From the NCBI GenBank assembly GCA_947074115.1, contig CAMTOK010000007.1, positions 1-40,407 on the forward strand: 40,407 nt of DNA, in the 5' to 3' direction. The notes beneath the pieces are model-generated. The model made no database searches. It saw only the letters and a program-made list of their open reading frames with translations, and was not told the DNA's origin. This DNA comes from an uncultured Erysipelotrichaceae bacterium (GTDB taxonomy: Bacteria > Bacillota_I > Bacilli_A > Erysipelotrichales > Coprobacillaceae). The translations under genes and the position numbers were made by a program. Below, one piece after another: positions 8,425 to 16,399 of this stretch (position 1 is its first letter; each line of letters opens with the position of its first letter).

Positions 8425-8475
8425 TTTTCATGAATTCGTTATAATGAGTTTGAAAGTTTGGTGAATTCATGAAAA
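8425..8475. repeat. 13-bp inverted repeat around promoter and start codon
   Basis: TTTTCATGAATTC (8425-8437) is repeated in inverted form as GAATTCATGAAAA (8463-8475), 25 bp apart. Between them lies TATAAT (8440-8445), the likely -10 of the next gene. The second arm contains the start codon. As DNA it could be a paired operator bracketing the -10. In any read-through transcript it would form a hairpin hiding the start codon. Confidence 0.6.
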
Positions 8476-9728
8476 AGAGAAAAATACCACGCATTGGTAT
8501 GCGAATTATAAAATCAGCACTAGCCGTCTTTTTATGTTTTTTGGTCTTCTTAGTCAGGGGTGACCAAGGGACTGTATTAAACGCAATGTTAGCCGTACTT
8601 TGGTGTATGCAGCCTTATATTAAAAACAGTTATGAAAATGCATTACAAAGAATATTAGGAACAGCAATAGGTGCCATATTTGGGTTGTTGATCATTTTGA
8701 TCCCAATGGAGAGAGATATCTATTATTATGCTTTATGTTCATTAACGATTGTTTTTGTTTTATATACAACAGTGCTCTTAAAAAAGAAGAATGCATCATT
8801 TTTCTCGTGTGCTGTCTTTTTAACAGTTGTTATTAACAATATTGCAGGTATTGATCCTTATATTTATACATTTAACCGCTTCATCGATACAATCATAGGT
8901 ATTGTTATTGGAGTAGGTGTCAATTCAATTCATATGCCTCGAAAGAAAGTGAAAAACGTTCTTTTTGTTTCAGGGTTGGATGAGACATTATTATCTCATG
9001 ATAATCATGTCTTACCTTATAGTGAAATAGAGTTAAATAAGATGTTAGATGCAGGCCTTAAATTTACAATCTCATCAATGAGAACACCAGCAGCACTCAT
9101 AGAGCCTCTATCAAATATTCATTTAAATCTGCCCATTATCGCGATGAATGGAGCAGTGTTATATGATATAGAATCAAATAGTTATACAAAAGTCTTCTAT
9201 ATAAAAGAAAGTATCTCAAAAGAAGTCATCAATCGACTTGAAATGTATAATTACTCATATTTCACAAACGTCTTAATAGAAGATGCATTATTAATCTTTT
9301 ATAATCATTTTTCTAATGAAGTTCATGAAACAATCTATAAAACACTTAAGAAATCACCGTATAGAAATTATATACAAACGAATGAACCTTTTGATAAAAA
9401 TGTTATTTATTTCATGATGATTGACAAATTAGAAGTGATTCAAGACATCTATAACTTGTTAGAATCGATGCAAGATGATTTAGTGATGATTACTTATCAA
9501 TCATCTGATTACCCGGGTTACTACTATCTTAAGATTTATGATAAAGCTGTTTCTAAAACAGCTATGATCAACGAACTTATGAAAATAACAGATACGCAAA
9601 AGTGTATGACTTTTGGAACAGTAGAAGGTCAATATGATATTTTGATAAGGGACAACGAACATGATGAAGTTGTAAGAAAAATAAAAAAGATGTATCGTCC
9701 AATGTTTTATCGAAGAAAGCAGTTTTAA
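8469..9728 (+). CDS. Membrane (ArAE/FUSC-like) protein fused to a degenerate HAD domain
   Basis: 419 residues in two parts. Residues 12-155 contain about five or six membrane helices in the style of aromatic-acid-exporter/FUSC proteins, including QRILGTAIGAIFG at 60-72. Residues 163-419 match a Cof-type HAD phosphatase fold, but key residues are missing. Motif I, normally DLDGTL, reads GLDETL: G169 replaces the nucleophilic aspartate, while D171 remains. Motif IV, normally GDxxND, reads GTVEGQYD at 383-390. Motif II (S/T, TISSMR) is present. So the domain is probably not a phosphatase and may sense a ligand for the membrane part. The ribosome site is weak (GGTG). A TATAAT lies upstream. The role is unknown. 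Confidence 0.75.
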   Translation: MKKRKIPRIGMRIIKSALAVFLCFLVFLVRGDQGTVLNAMLAVLWCMQPYIKNSYENALQRILGTAIGAIFGLLIILIPMERDIYYYALCSLTIVFVLYTTVLLKKKNASFFSCAVFLTVVINNIAGIDPYIYTFNRFIDTIIGIVIGVGVNSIHMPRKKVKNVLFVSGLDETLLSHDNHVLPYSEIELNKMLDAGLKFTISSMRTPAALIEPLSNIHLNLPIIAMNGAVLYDIESNSYTKVFYIKESISKEVINRLEMYNYSYFTNVLIEDALLIFYNHFSNEVHETIYKTLKKSPYRNYIQTNEPFDKNVIYFMMIDKLEVIQDIYNLLESMQDDLVMITYQSSDYPGYYYLKIYDKAVSKTAMINELMKITDTQKCMTFGTVEGQYDILIRDNEHDEVVRKIKKMYRPMFYRRKQF

Positions 9729-9741
9729 TTGCTTTCTTTTT
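9715..9741 (+). terminator. Terminator overlapping the stop codon
   Basis: GAAAGCA and TGCTTTC form the stem, the loop contains the TAA stop, and a T-run follows. Confidence 0.75.
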
Positions 9742-9781
9742 GTTAATATTGAAATAAGTGGTGTCGAATTAACAAATAAAA

Positions 9782-9795
9782 TGTAAACGGATACA
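9782..9795. promoter_or_regulatory. cre-like CcpA site upstream of pfkA
   Basis: TGTAAACGGATACA, with A/T flanks, fits the catabolite-responsive element TGWAARCGYWWWCW except for one position (G for the pyrimidine after CG). It ends 8 bp upstream of the pfkA -35, a position typical of activation rather than repression by CcpA. Confidence 0.55.
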
Positions 9796-9803
9796 TTTTT
9801 CTA

Positions 9804-9832
9804 TTGTAGTTTTAACATGTTTTTATTATAAT
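9804..9832 (+). promoter_or_regulatory. pfkA promoter (sigma-A)
   Basis: TTGTAG, 17 bp, TATAAT. The weak -35 next to the upstream cre-like box fits an activator-assisted promoter. Confidence 0.75.
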
Positions 9833-9860
9833 TAAATATAGTAACGGTGGAGGAAAAAAT

Positions 9861-10979
9861 ATGGAAAATAAAGTGAAACGAATTGCGTTATTATCAGGTG
9901 GAGGAGATTGTCCGGGTTTAAATGCTGTTATTCGTACAATTACCAAAACTGCTATTCGTAAATATGGATGGGAAGTCATTGGCTATGTCTATGGTTATAG
10001 AGGGCTTTATAACAATAACTATATAACTTTGACTGAAGAAAAAGTTGAGTCAATCTACAAAGAAGGTGGAACTATACTTTATAGTTCTAATAAAGACAAT
10101 TTGTTTGATTACTTAGTTGAAGATGAAAACGGAAACAAGGTTAAAAAAGATGTGAGTGATGTTGGGGTCAATAATCTTAAAGAAGCCGGTGTTGATGTCT
10201 TAGTCGTATTAGGTGGAGATGGAACGTTAACGAGCGCTAGAGATTTCTCTAGAAAAGGTGTTAATGTTATCGGTGTACCTAAGACAATGGATAACGACTT
10301 ATCTAGTACTGATTTAACTTATGGCTTTATTAGTGCGATGAGCGTTGGTACTGAATTTATTGATCGTTTACAAACAACTGCTAAATCTCATCACCGAGTG
10401 ATCTGCTGTGAGCTCATGGGAAGAGATGCAGGTTGGATCTCGCTATACGCAGGACTTGCAGGTAATGCGGGTGTCTGTTTGATTCCTGAAATTCCATTTA
10501 CTATCGAAAATATTGCGAAACATATACAAAAGCGTGATGAAGAGGGATATCCTTATACAGTGATTGCGGTCGCTGAAGGTGCAAAATATGCTGATGGAAC
10601 AAAAGTCATTGGTAAAATTGTAGAGGATTCACCTGATCCAGTACGTTATTCTGGTTTGGCTGCAAAAGTCGCTGATGACTTAGAAAAAGTTGTCCTTAAT
10701 CACGAGGTAAGATCTGTTAACCCAGGCCACATTATTAGGGGTGGAGATATTGCTCCATATGACAGAATTTTATCAATTCGTTTTGGAGTCAAAGCGTGTG
10801 ATTTAATTGCTGAAGGACAATTTGGAAATGTTGTTACTTTAAAAGGTGAAGATATGAGTTGTACAACTCTAGAAGAAGTCATTGGAGATGCTAAAATTGG
10901 TAAACAAAAAACGGTTGATCCTCAAGGTGAACTTGTTTTAGCTGCAAAAGCTATCGGTGTTTCTTTTGGTGATGAATAA
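9861..10979 (+). CDS. pfkA: 6-phosphofructokinase (PfkA family, mixed donor-site residues)
   Basis: This enzyme phosphorylates fructose 6-phosphate at C1, the committed step of glycolysis. The 372-residue protein has GGGDCPGLNAVIR at 13-25, GGDGTLTSA from 118 and PKTMDND at 140-146 with catalytic-base candidate D144. The donor-site residues are mixed. G121 is the ATP-type residue (E. coli G104). K141 is the residue found in PPi-dependent enzymes (E. coli G124). The length exceeds the 320-residue B. subtilis type and the opening resembles group III PFKs. ATP is the more likely donor because G121 is kept. The gene is monocistronic, with its own promoter and terminator, and pyk does not follow. 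Confidence 0.92.
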   Translation: MENKVKRIALLSGGGDCPGLNAVIRTITKTAIRKYGWEVIGYVYGYRGLYNNNYITLTEEKVESIYKEGGTILYSSNKDNLFDYLVEDENGNKVKKDVSDVGVNNLKEAGVDVLVVLGGDGTLTSARDFSRKGVNVIGVPKTMDNDLSSTDLTYGFISAMSVGTEFIDRLQTTAKSHHRVICCELMGRDAGWISLYAGLAGNAGVCLIPEIPFTIENIAKHIQKRDEEGYPYTVIAVAEGAKYADGTKVIGKIVEDSPDPVRYSGLAAKVADDLEKVVLNHEVRSVNPGHIIRGGDIAPYDRILSIRFGVKACDLIAEGQFGNVVTLKGEDMSCTTLEEVIGDAKIGKQKTVDPQGELVLAAKAIGVSFGDE

Positions 10980-11008
10980 AGCCCAGTTATGGGCTTTTTC
11001 TTTATTTT
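10978..11008 (+). terminator. pfkA terminator
   Basis: AAAGCCC and GGGCTTT with a 6-nt loop and a T-rich tail, starting inside the pfkA stop codon. Confidence 0.9.
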
Positions 11009-11010
11009 GG

Positions 11011-11039
11011 TTGCTTTGTTCGAAAATGAGTGTTAGAAT
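11011..11039 (+). promoter_or_regulatory. Promoter of the helical-repeat gene
   Basis: TTGCTT, 17 bp, TAGAAT with an extended -10 TG one base upstream. Confidence 0.6.
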
Positions 11040-11063
11040 GCTTACATTGAATGGAGGAAGACA

Positions 11064-11987
11064 ATGATTGAAGAATTGATTGCTCAAGAAAATTATTATG
11101 ATGCATTAACTCGACTCACTGATTTAAGTGATGAAAAAACAAGATATTTACGTCTTGTATGTTTAACCGGGTTAAAAGAATATGCCCTTGCTAAGGAAGA
11201 AGCAAGAGCAGCGAAAGACAAAGCAAATTCGACATATTATGATGTTATTTCGATTTATATCACTGCATTAAGTGAACTACAAGAGTATGAAGACGCTATT
11301 GAAATACTCATTGAAGAATTATCAATGCCTTACATCCCTTATCAATATGAAGTTTTATTTCAGGCAGCATATGATCAAGTATTGTTACAAAAACAAGAAG
11401 CAAGATTTGAAATTGAATCAAAAAATCAAATCTTTTCAGTACAAGAAATTGAACAAATACTAAAAAACAAATCAACAAATGAAGATTTGTTGTATATGGC
11501 TATTGAACAATTACAACAATTAAATATAAGAATGATCATGCCAACCATTCGTTCATATTTAACAGATCCAAATGGGCATTTCTTTATTAAAACAATGATT
11601 ATGGAAATACTTATTGAACAACAAATCGATGAAGAATTAGAAGTAGAAAAATTTAAAATGGTACATAGTTTTAACCCTTCATATATGCCTCTTGCACTGG
11701 AACAAACAGCGTATGAAGGTGTTAATGAATACTTATCTCGAAACATAGAAGACGAGAATCCATCTCTTTATCTACAATGTGTAGAGTTCTTAGAGTTTGT
11801 CTTATTAGCGACATATCCTAAACTTGCATATGAAGATGAATATGCCAAAATAGCCGCTTCAATTCATTATTATATTGCGATGCTACAAGGAATTGACGTT
11901 GAATTAGATGAATTAACTTTGCTTTATCATATTGATGTAGAAGAGATTGAAGATGGTTTATTAGCACTCAAAACTCTTGAGTGTTAA
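11064..11987 (+). CDS. TPR-like helical-repeat protein, function unknown
   Basis: 307 residues, acidic, almost wholly alpha-helical by composition, without signal peptide or membrane segment. The N-terminal 100 residues show TPR-like helix pairs (YYDALTRLTDL, EYALAKEEARAA, EYEDAIEILIEEL). The remainder has longer helices with alternating acidic and aromatic residues. It resembles DUF3196-type cytoplasmic proteins found near tig in related low-G+C Bacillota, but I assign this from memory only. A clear GGAGG precedes the start. It lies directly upstream of trigger factor with its own promoter. A scaffold or chaperone-related role would be speculation. Confidence 0.8.
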   Translation: MIEELIAQENYYDALTRLTDLSDEKTRYLRLVCLTGLKEYALAKEEARAAKDKANSTYYDVISIYITALSELQEYEDAIEILIEELSMPYIPYQYEVLFQAAYDQVLLQKQEARFEIESKNQIFSVQEIEQILKNKSTNEDLLYMAIEQLQQLNIRMIMPTIRSYLTDPNGHFFIKTMIMEILIEQQIDEELEVEKFKMVHSFNPSYMPLALEQTAYEGVNEYLSRNIEDENPSLYLQCVEFLEFVLLATYPKLAYEDEYAKIAASIHYYIAMLQGIDVELDELTLLYHIDVEEIEDGLLALKTLEC

Positions 11988-11991
11988 AAGG

Positions 11992-12020
11992 TTGCATTTA
12001 TAAAGACATTCATGTATAAT
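11992..12020 (+). promoter_or_regulatory. tig promoter (sigma-A)
   Basis: TTGCAT, 17 bp, TATAAT. The predicted start is near 12027, about 23 nt before tig. Confidence 0.8.
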
Positions 12021-12049
12021 AACCATGATAAAATATCGGAGGAAATATA

Positions 12050-13330
12050 ATGGAAACAGTTTGTAGTAAAAAAGAAAATTGTATTGTAGAAGTTAAAGTC
12101 ACTTTTACAACTGAAGAATGGAAAACAGCGCAAGATAAAGCGTTAGATAAATTATCAAGAAATGTTAAACTTGACGGTTTTAGACAAGGGAAAGCACCTG
12201 CTAAAATGGTAAAAGCAAGAATCGGAACAGCAGCTATCTTAGAAGAAGCGACTGATGTTATTTTAAGAGAAAGCTATACTGGAATCTTAATTGATAACAA
12301 TATTAATCCAGTTGGTCAACCTGAAGTAAAAATCGATCAATTAACTGAAGATACATTAGAATTAACTGTATTAGCACCTGTTGCTCCTGAAGTTACTTTA
12401 GGAGAATACAAAGGTTTAGAAGTTAAAAAAGGAACAGTTCGTGTAACGAAAAAAGAAATCGAAGAAGAATTAAACAATTACCAACAACAATTCGCTGAAT
12501 TAACAGTTAAAACTGAAGGAACAGTTAAAAACGGAGATACAGCAGTAATTGATTTTGAAGGATTCAAAGATGGTGTTGCTTTCGAAGGTGGAAAAGGTGA
12601 AAACCATCCATTAGAAATCGGTTCTGGATCATTCATTCCTGGATTTGAAGAACAAGTAGAAGGTATGCAAGTTGGAGAAGAAAAAGATTTAACTATGACT
12701 TTCCCAGCAGAATACCAAGCTCCTGACTTAGCTGGACAAGAAGTTGTCTTCAAAGTTAAAGTTCATGAAATCAAAGAAAAAGTATTACCTGCAATTGATG
12801 ATGAATTAGCAAAAGACGTAAACATCGAAGGTGTTGAAACATTAGCTGATTTAGAAACATATTTAAAAGAACAAATTAAAAACAAAAAATCTGCAGATGT
12901 TGAAAGACAATTCAGTGAAGATATCTTTGCTGCTTTAGTTGCTGGTACACCTATGGAAGTTCCTGCTGCTATGGTTGCAACTGAAACTGATCATATGTTA
13001 AGAGAAGTTGAACAAAACTTATCTCAACAAGGAATCAATTTAGAATTATTCCAACAATTAACTGGAAAATCAATTGATGATATGAAAGAAGAAATGAAAG
13101 AACAAGCTGAATCAAGAGTAAAATTCAACTTAATCGTTGAAGAAATCGTTAAAGCTGAAAACATTGAAGTTACTGATGAAGAAGTTGATGCTGAATTAAC
13201 TGAAATCGCTTCTTACTATGGTAAAGAAGTAGCTGAAGTTAAAGAAGTATTCGCTGCTCAAATGGGACAAATCAAAGCTGATTTAGCTTCAAGAAAAGCA
13301 ATTGAATTAGTAAAAAACAATATTAAATAA
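12050..13330 (+). CDS. tig: Trigger factor
   Basis: Trigger factor is the ribosome-bound chaperone and peptidyl-prolyl isomerase that meets nascent chains at the exit tunnel. The 426-residue protein has the N-terminal ribosome-binding domain with the GFRQGKAPAKM signature (about 43-53), an FKBP-like domain at about 150-245 (DTAVIDFEGFKDGVAFEGG, SGSFIPGFEEQVEGM) and the helical C-terminal cradle. It is full length. Codon use is strongly biased to A/T-ending preferred codons, as expected for a highly expressed gene. Unlike B. subtilis, clpX does not follow; lon does. Confidence 0.97.
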   Translation: METVCSKKENCIVEVKVTFTTEEWKTAQDKALDKLSRNVKLDGFRQGKAPAKMVKARIGTAAILEEATDVILRESYTGILIDNNINPVGQPEVKIDQLTEDTLELTVLAPVAPEVTLGEYKGLEVKKGTVRVTKKEIEEELNNYQQQFAELTVKTEGTVKNGDTAVIDFEGFKDGVAFEGGKGENHPLEIGSGSFIPGFEEQVEGMQVGEEKDLTMTFPAEYQAPDLAGQEVVFKVKVHEIKEKVLPAIDDELAKDVNIEGVETLADLETYLKEQIKNKKSADVERQFSEDIFAALVAGTPMEVPAAMVATETDHMLREVEQNLSQQGINLELFQQLTGKSIDDMKEEMKEQAESRVKFNLIVEEIVKAENIEVTDEEVDAELTEIASYYGKEVAEVKEVFAAQMGQIKADLASRKAIELVKNNIK

Positions 13331-13352
13331 GACGCATTAGCGTCTTGTTTTT
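13329..13352 (+). terminator. tig terminator
   Basis: AAGACGC and GCGTCTT around ATTA, then a T-run, starting inside the tig stop codon. I see no clear promoter in the 27 bp between it and lon, so lon may rely on read-through. Confidence 0.85.
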
Positions 13353-13379
13353 CTAAGAAATATAAAGGAGGGTAAAAGT

Positions 13380-15704
13380 ATGGATCATTTAACAGAAGTA
13401 TTAGAACTTCCTGTCATTTGTACAAGAGGGATGGTTGTTTTTCCAGGCCATGAAATATCTCTTGATGTAGGAAGACCGATTAGTTTAAACGCTATTCAAG
13501 ATAGTAATATTAATCATAATGACCATGTCATTCTTGTCTCTCAAATCAAACCTTTAGATGAAGAAACAAATTTTGATACAATTTATCATTATGGTACGCT
13601 ATGTAAAATGAAACGTCGTATCAAAAGAGATAATCATGGAACAATTAAATTAACTGTAGAGGGAATAAGTCGTGTTGTCTTAAATTCATTAGAGTTAAAG
13701 AATGATTGTTTAATTTCATCATACTCATTGCTAGAAGATATTAATGGTGATCTTAATGAAGAACTTGCTCTTGTTAGACGATTGACTGATCAAATTCACG
13801 ATATCGCTAAAAAGGTACAAATGTTCCCAAGAGATATGATGGCTGGAATGACACAAGGATTAAATGCGAGTGAACTTGCCAATACAATTGCGCAATATTT
13901 ACCAGCAGAGTTACCGGCAAAACAAAAATTATTATCGGAAAATGATATTAATAAGAGATTATTATTGATTCTATCTCATATTGAAGAAGAAAAAGTCATT
14001 CAAGATATTGAAGAAAGAATTAATGTGAAAGTAAAAGAAAGCATTGATGAAAATCAACGTGAATATTACTTAAGAGAAAAATTACGTGTTATAAAAGAGG
14101 AACTTGGAGACACTAAAAATAGAGAAGAAGATTCAGAAGCAATTCGTGAAGAATTAAAATCTCATCCATATCCTCAACATGTTATTGATAAAGTAGAAGA
14201 AGAGTTAAGACGTTATGAAATGATGCCGTCATCATCTTCTGAAGCGAATGTTGTGAGAACGTATATCGATTGGATGTTAAAAACACCTTGGTATAAAGAA
14301 ACAGAAGATGAACAAGATATCACAAATGTAGAAGATGTTTTAAATCGTGATCATTTTGGATTAGAAAAACCAAAAGAAAGAATTATTGAACATCTTGCTG
14401 TTAAGCAATTTACTAATTCTTTAAATGCACCTATTATTTGTTTAGTGGGGCCTCCGGGTGTTGGAAAGACATCTATATCAAAATCTATTGCTAATGCCTT
14501 AGGAAGAGAATTTGTAAAAGCATCACTAGGTGGTGTAAAAGACGAGTCTGAAGTTAGAGGACACAGAAGAACATATTTAGGATCTATGCCTGGAAGAATT
14601 ATTCAAGGAATGAAAAAAGCAGGTGTTGTTAACCCAGTATTCTTACTAGATGAAATTGACAAAATGTCTAGTGATTATAAAGGTGATCCAACGAGTGCAA
14701 TGCTTGAAGTTTTAGATCCCGAACAAAATCAATTCTTCTCAGATAACTATTTAGAAGAACCTTATGATTTATCAAAGGTATTGTTCATTGCGACAGCAAA
14801 TGACTTAGGAAATATTCCTGCGCCATTAAGAGATAGATTGGAAGTCATAGAACTTTCATCATATACAGAACAAGAAAAATTACACATTGCTAAAGATTAT
14901 TTATTAAGAAAAGCGAAAGCTGATCACCATTTACAAGATAATCAATTAAATGTGAGTGATGATGCATTAATGTATATTATCCGTCATTACACACGCGAAG
15001 CAGGTGTCAGACAATTAGAAAGATTAATTTCAAAAATCTGTAGAAAAAGCGTCTTACAAATTTTAAAGAATAAAGATTTAGAAATTGTTGTTGATGTTAA
15101 AGATTTAGAAACTTTCTTACAAAAAGCACCATATGAACATACGAAAAAGATGTTAAAACCGGAAATTGGAATTGTTACAGGTATGGCATATACACAATTT
15201 GGTGGAGATATCTTACCAATAGAAGTGAATTATTTTGATGGATCAGGTAAATTTGTCGTAACTGGACAACTTGGTGATGTCATGAAAGAATCTGCATCTA
15301 TTGCGTTTGACTATATGAAAGCTAATAAAGAAAAATACGGATTATCAAATATTGCATTTGATAAAAAAGATATTCATATTCATGTTCCAGAAGGAGCAAT
15401 TAAAAAAGATGGTCCAAGTGCTGGTGTCACGTTAACGACAGCGATCATTTCAGCATTTTCAGAGCATCCTGTAAGAGACGATATAGCTATGACTGGAGAA
15501 ATCACATTAAGAGGACAAGTTCTTCCTATTGGTGGTTTAAAAGAAAAATCTATTTCAGCACACAGAAGTGGTATTAAGAAAATTATCATTCCAAAACAGA
15601 ATGAAAAAGATATTGATGACATTCCTTTAAGTGTTAGAAACGAATTAGACATAGTCTTAGCTGATCATATTGATACAGTTTTAGAACATGCGTTTGTAAA
15701 ATAG
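13380..15704 (+). CDS. lon: ATP-dependent protease Lon
   Basis: Lon is a homohexameric AAA+ serine protease that removes misfolded and regulatory proteins. The 774-residue protein has the LonA layout: N-terminal substrate domain (about 8-200), coiled linker, AAA+ with Walker A GPPGVGKTS and Walker B VFLLDEIDK, and the protease domain with the Ser-Lys dyad, S680 in KKDGPSAG and K723 in GGLKEK. The start follows AAAGGAGGG. It is the LonA type without membrane segments. Only one lon is present here, whereas B. subtilis has lonB and lonA side by side. Confidence 0.97.
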   Translation: MDHLTEVLELPVICTRGMVVFPGHEISLDVGRPISLNAIQDSNINHNDHVILVSQIKPLDEETNFDTIYHYGTLCKMKRRIKRDNHGTIKLTVEGISRVVLNSLELKNDCLISSYSLLEDINGDLNEELALVRRLTDQIHDIAKKVQMFPRDMMAGMTQGLNASELANTIAQYLPAELPAKQKLLSENDINKRLLLILSHIEEEKVIQDIEERINVKVKESIDENQREYYLREKLRVIKEELGDTKNREEDSEAIREELKSHPYPQHVIDKVEEELRRYEMMPSSSSEANVVRTYIDWMLKTPWYKETEDEQDITNVEDVLNRDHFGLEKPKERIIEHLAVKQFTNSLNAPIICLVGPPGVGKTSISKSIANALGREFVKASLGGVKDESEVRGHRRTYLGSMPGRIIQGMKKAGVVNPVFLLDEIDKMSSDYKGDPTSAMLEVLDPEQNQFFSDNYLEEPYDLSKVLFIATANDLGNIPAPLRDRLEVIELSSYTEQEKLHIAKDYLLRKAKADHHLQDNQLNVSDDALMYIIRHYTREAGVRQLERLISKICRKSVLQILKNKDLEIVVDVKDLETFLQKAPYEHTKKMLKPEIGIVTGMAYTQFGGDILPIEVNYFDGSGKFVVTGQLGDVMKESASIAFDYMKANKEKYGLSNIAFDKKDIHIHVPEGAIKKDGPSAGVTLTTAIISAFSEHPVRDDIAMTGEITLRGQVLPIGGLKEKSISAHRSGIKKIIIPKQNEKDIDDIPLSVRNELDIVLADHIDTVLEHAFVK

Positions 15705-15725
15705 AGTCGTTAGACTCTATTTTTG
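15698..15725 (+). terminator. lon terminator
   Basis: AAAATAGAGTC and GACTCTATTTT with loop GTTA and a T-rich tail. It contains the lon stop codon, and engB starts only 16 nt later. Confidence 0.85.
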
Positions 15726-15740
15726 TAAAGGAGAAGATTT

Positions 15741-16331
15741 ATGTATAAAATCAATAAAGCAGAGTTCATGCTATGTGCAGCCTGGAAATCACAATGGCCA
15801 GATGAATCATTGCCTGAAATTGTAATGGCTGGAAGAAGTAATGTTGGAAAATCAAGTTTTATCAATACGATGACAAATCATTCAAAATTAGCGAAAGTCT
15901 CTGGGACTCCAGGGAAAACAAGAACGCTTAATTTCTTTAACGTTAATGATGAACTTAGACTTGTCGATGTTCCAGGTTATGGGTATGCAAAAGTCAATGA
16001 TAAAATTAAGGAAAGCTTTGGAGACATGATCGATACTTATTTAAAAGATCGTGAAAATTTAAAAGGAATGATCTTATTGGTTGATTATCGTCACAAACCA
16101 ACAAGAGATGATATAGAAATGTATGAATATGCAAAATATTATAAAATTCCTGTTATTGTTGTGGCAACCAAAGAAGATAAGTTAAAAAGAAACGATTTAC
16201 AAAAGAATGCCAAAATCATTAAAACTGCTTTAGGTTTTGATAAATCAGATACGTTCTTACGTTTCTCAAGTTTAAATAAAGTTGGTATAGATGAAGTTTG
16301 GGAACAAGTCTTACAACTCATCGAAAAATAA
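15741..16331 (+). CDS. engB: Ribosome biogenesis GTPase EngB (YsxC)
   Basis: EngB/YsxC is an essential GTPase needed for assembly of the 50S subunit. The 196-residue protein has the P-loop GRSNVGKSS at 31-39, the G2 threonine region KTRTLNFF, G3 DVPGYGYA and G4 TKEDK. It is the usual length. The order lon-engB matches lonA-ysxC of B. subtilis. The ribosome site is AAAGGAG. Confidence 0.97.
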   Translation: MYKINKAEFMLCAAWKSQWPDESLPEIVMAGRSNVGKSSFINTMTNHSKLAKVSGTPGKTRTLNFFNVNDELRLVDVPGYGYAKVNDKIKESFGDMIDTYLKDRENLKGMILLVDYRHKPTRDDIEMYEYAKYYKIPVIVVATKEDKLKRNDLQKNAKIIKTALGFDKSDTFLRFSSLNKVGIDEVWEQVLQLIEK

Positions 16332-16355
16332 AGACATGAATCATGTCTTTTTTTT
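16330..16355 (+). terminator. engB terminator
   Basis: AAAGACAT and ATGTCTTT with a 5-nt loop and a long T-run. It overlaps the engB stop codon and abuts the sigma-E-like -35 that follows. Confidence 0.9.
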
Positions 16356-16382
16356 CATATTCTCAATATCCGCGCATACAGT
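16355..16382 (+). promoter_or_regulatory. Sigma-E-like promoter of spoVID
   Basis: TCATATT (16355-16361) fits the sigma-E -35 KMATATT fully. CATACAGT (16375-16382) fits the -10 CATACAMT at seven of eight bases. The spacing is 13 bp. Sigma-E drives mother-cell genes, including spoVID in B. subtilis. Confidence 0.65.
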
Positions 16383-16399
16383 TTGTTAGGAGGTAATGT

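Noticed and set aside
11960-11985. Terminator at the end of the helical-repeat gene
   Set aside because: CACTCAA/TTGAGTG forms a stem inside the last codons, but no T-run follows, so it is not a convincing terminator.
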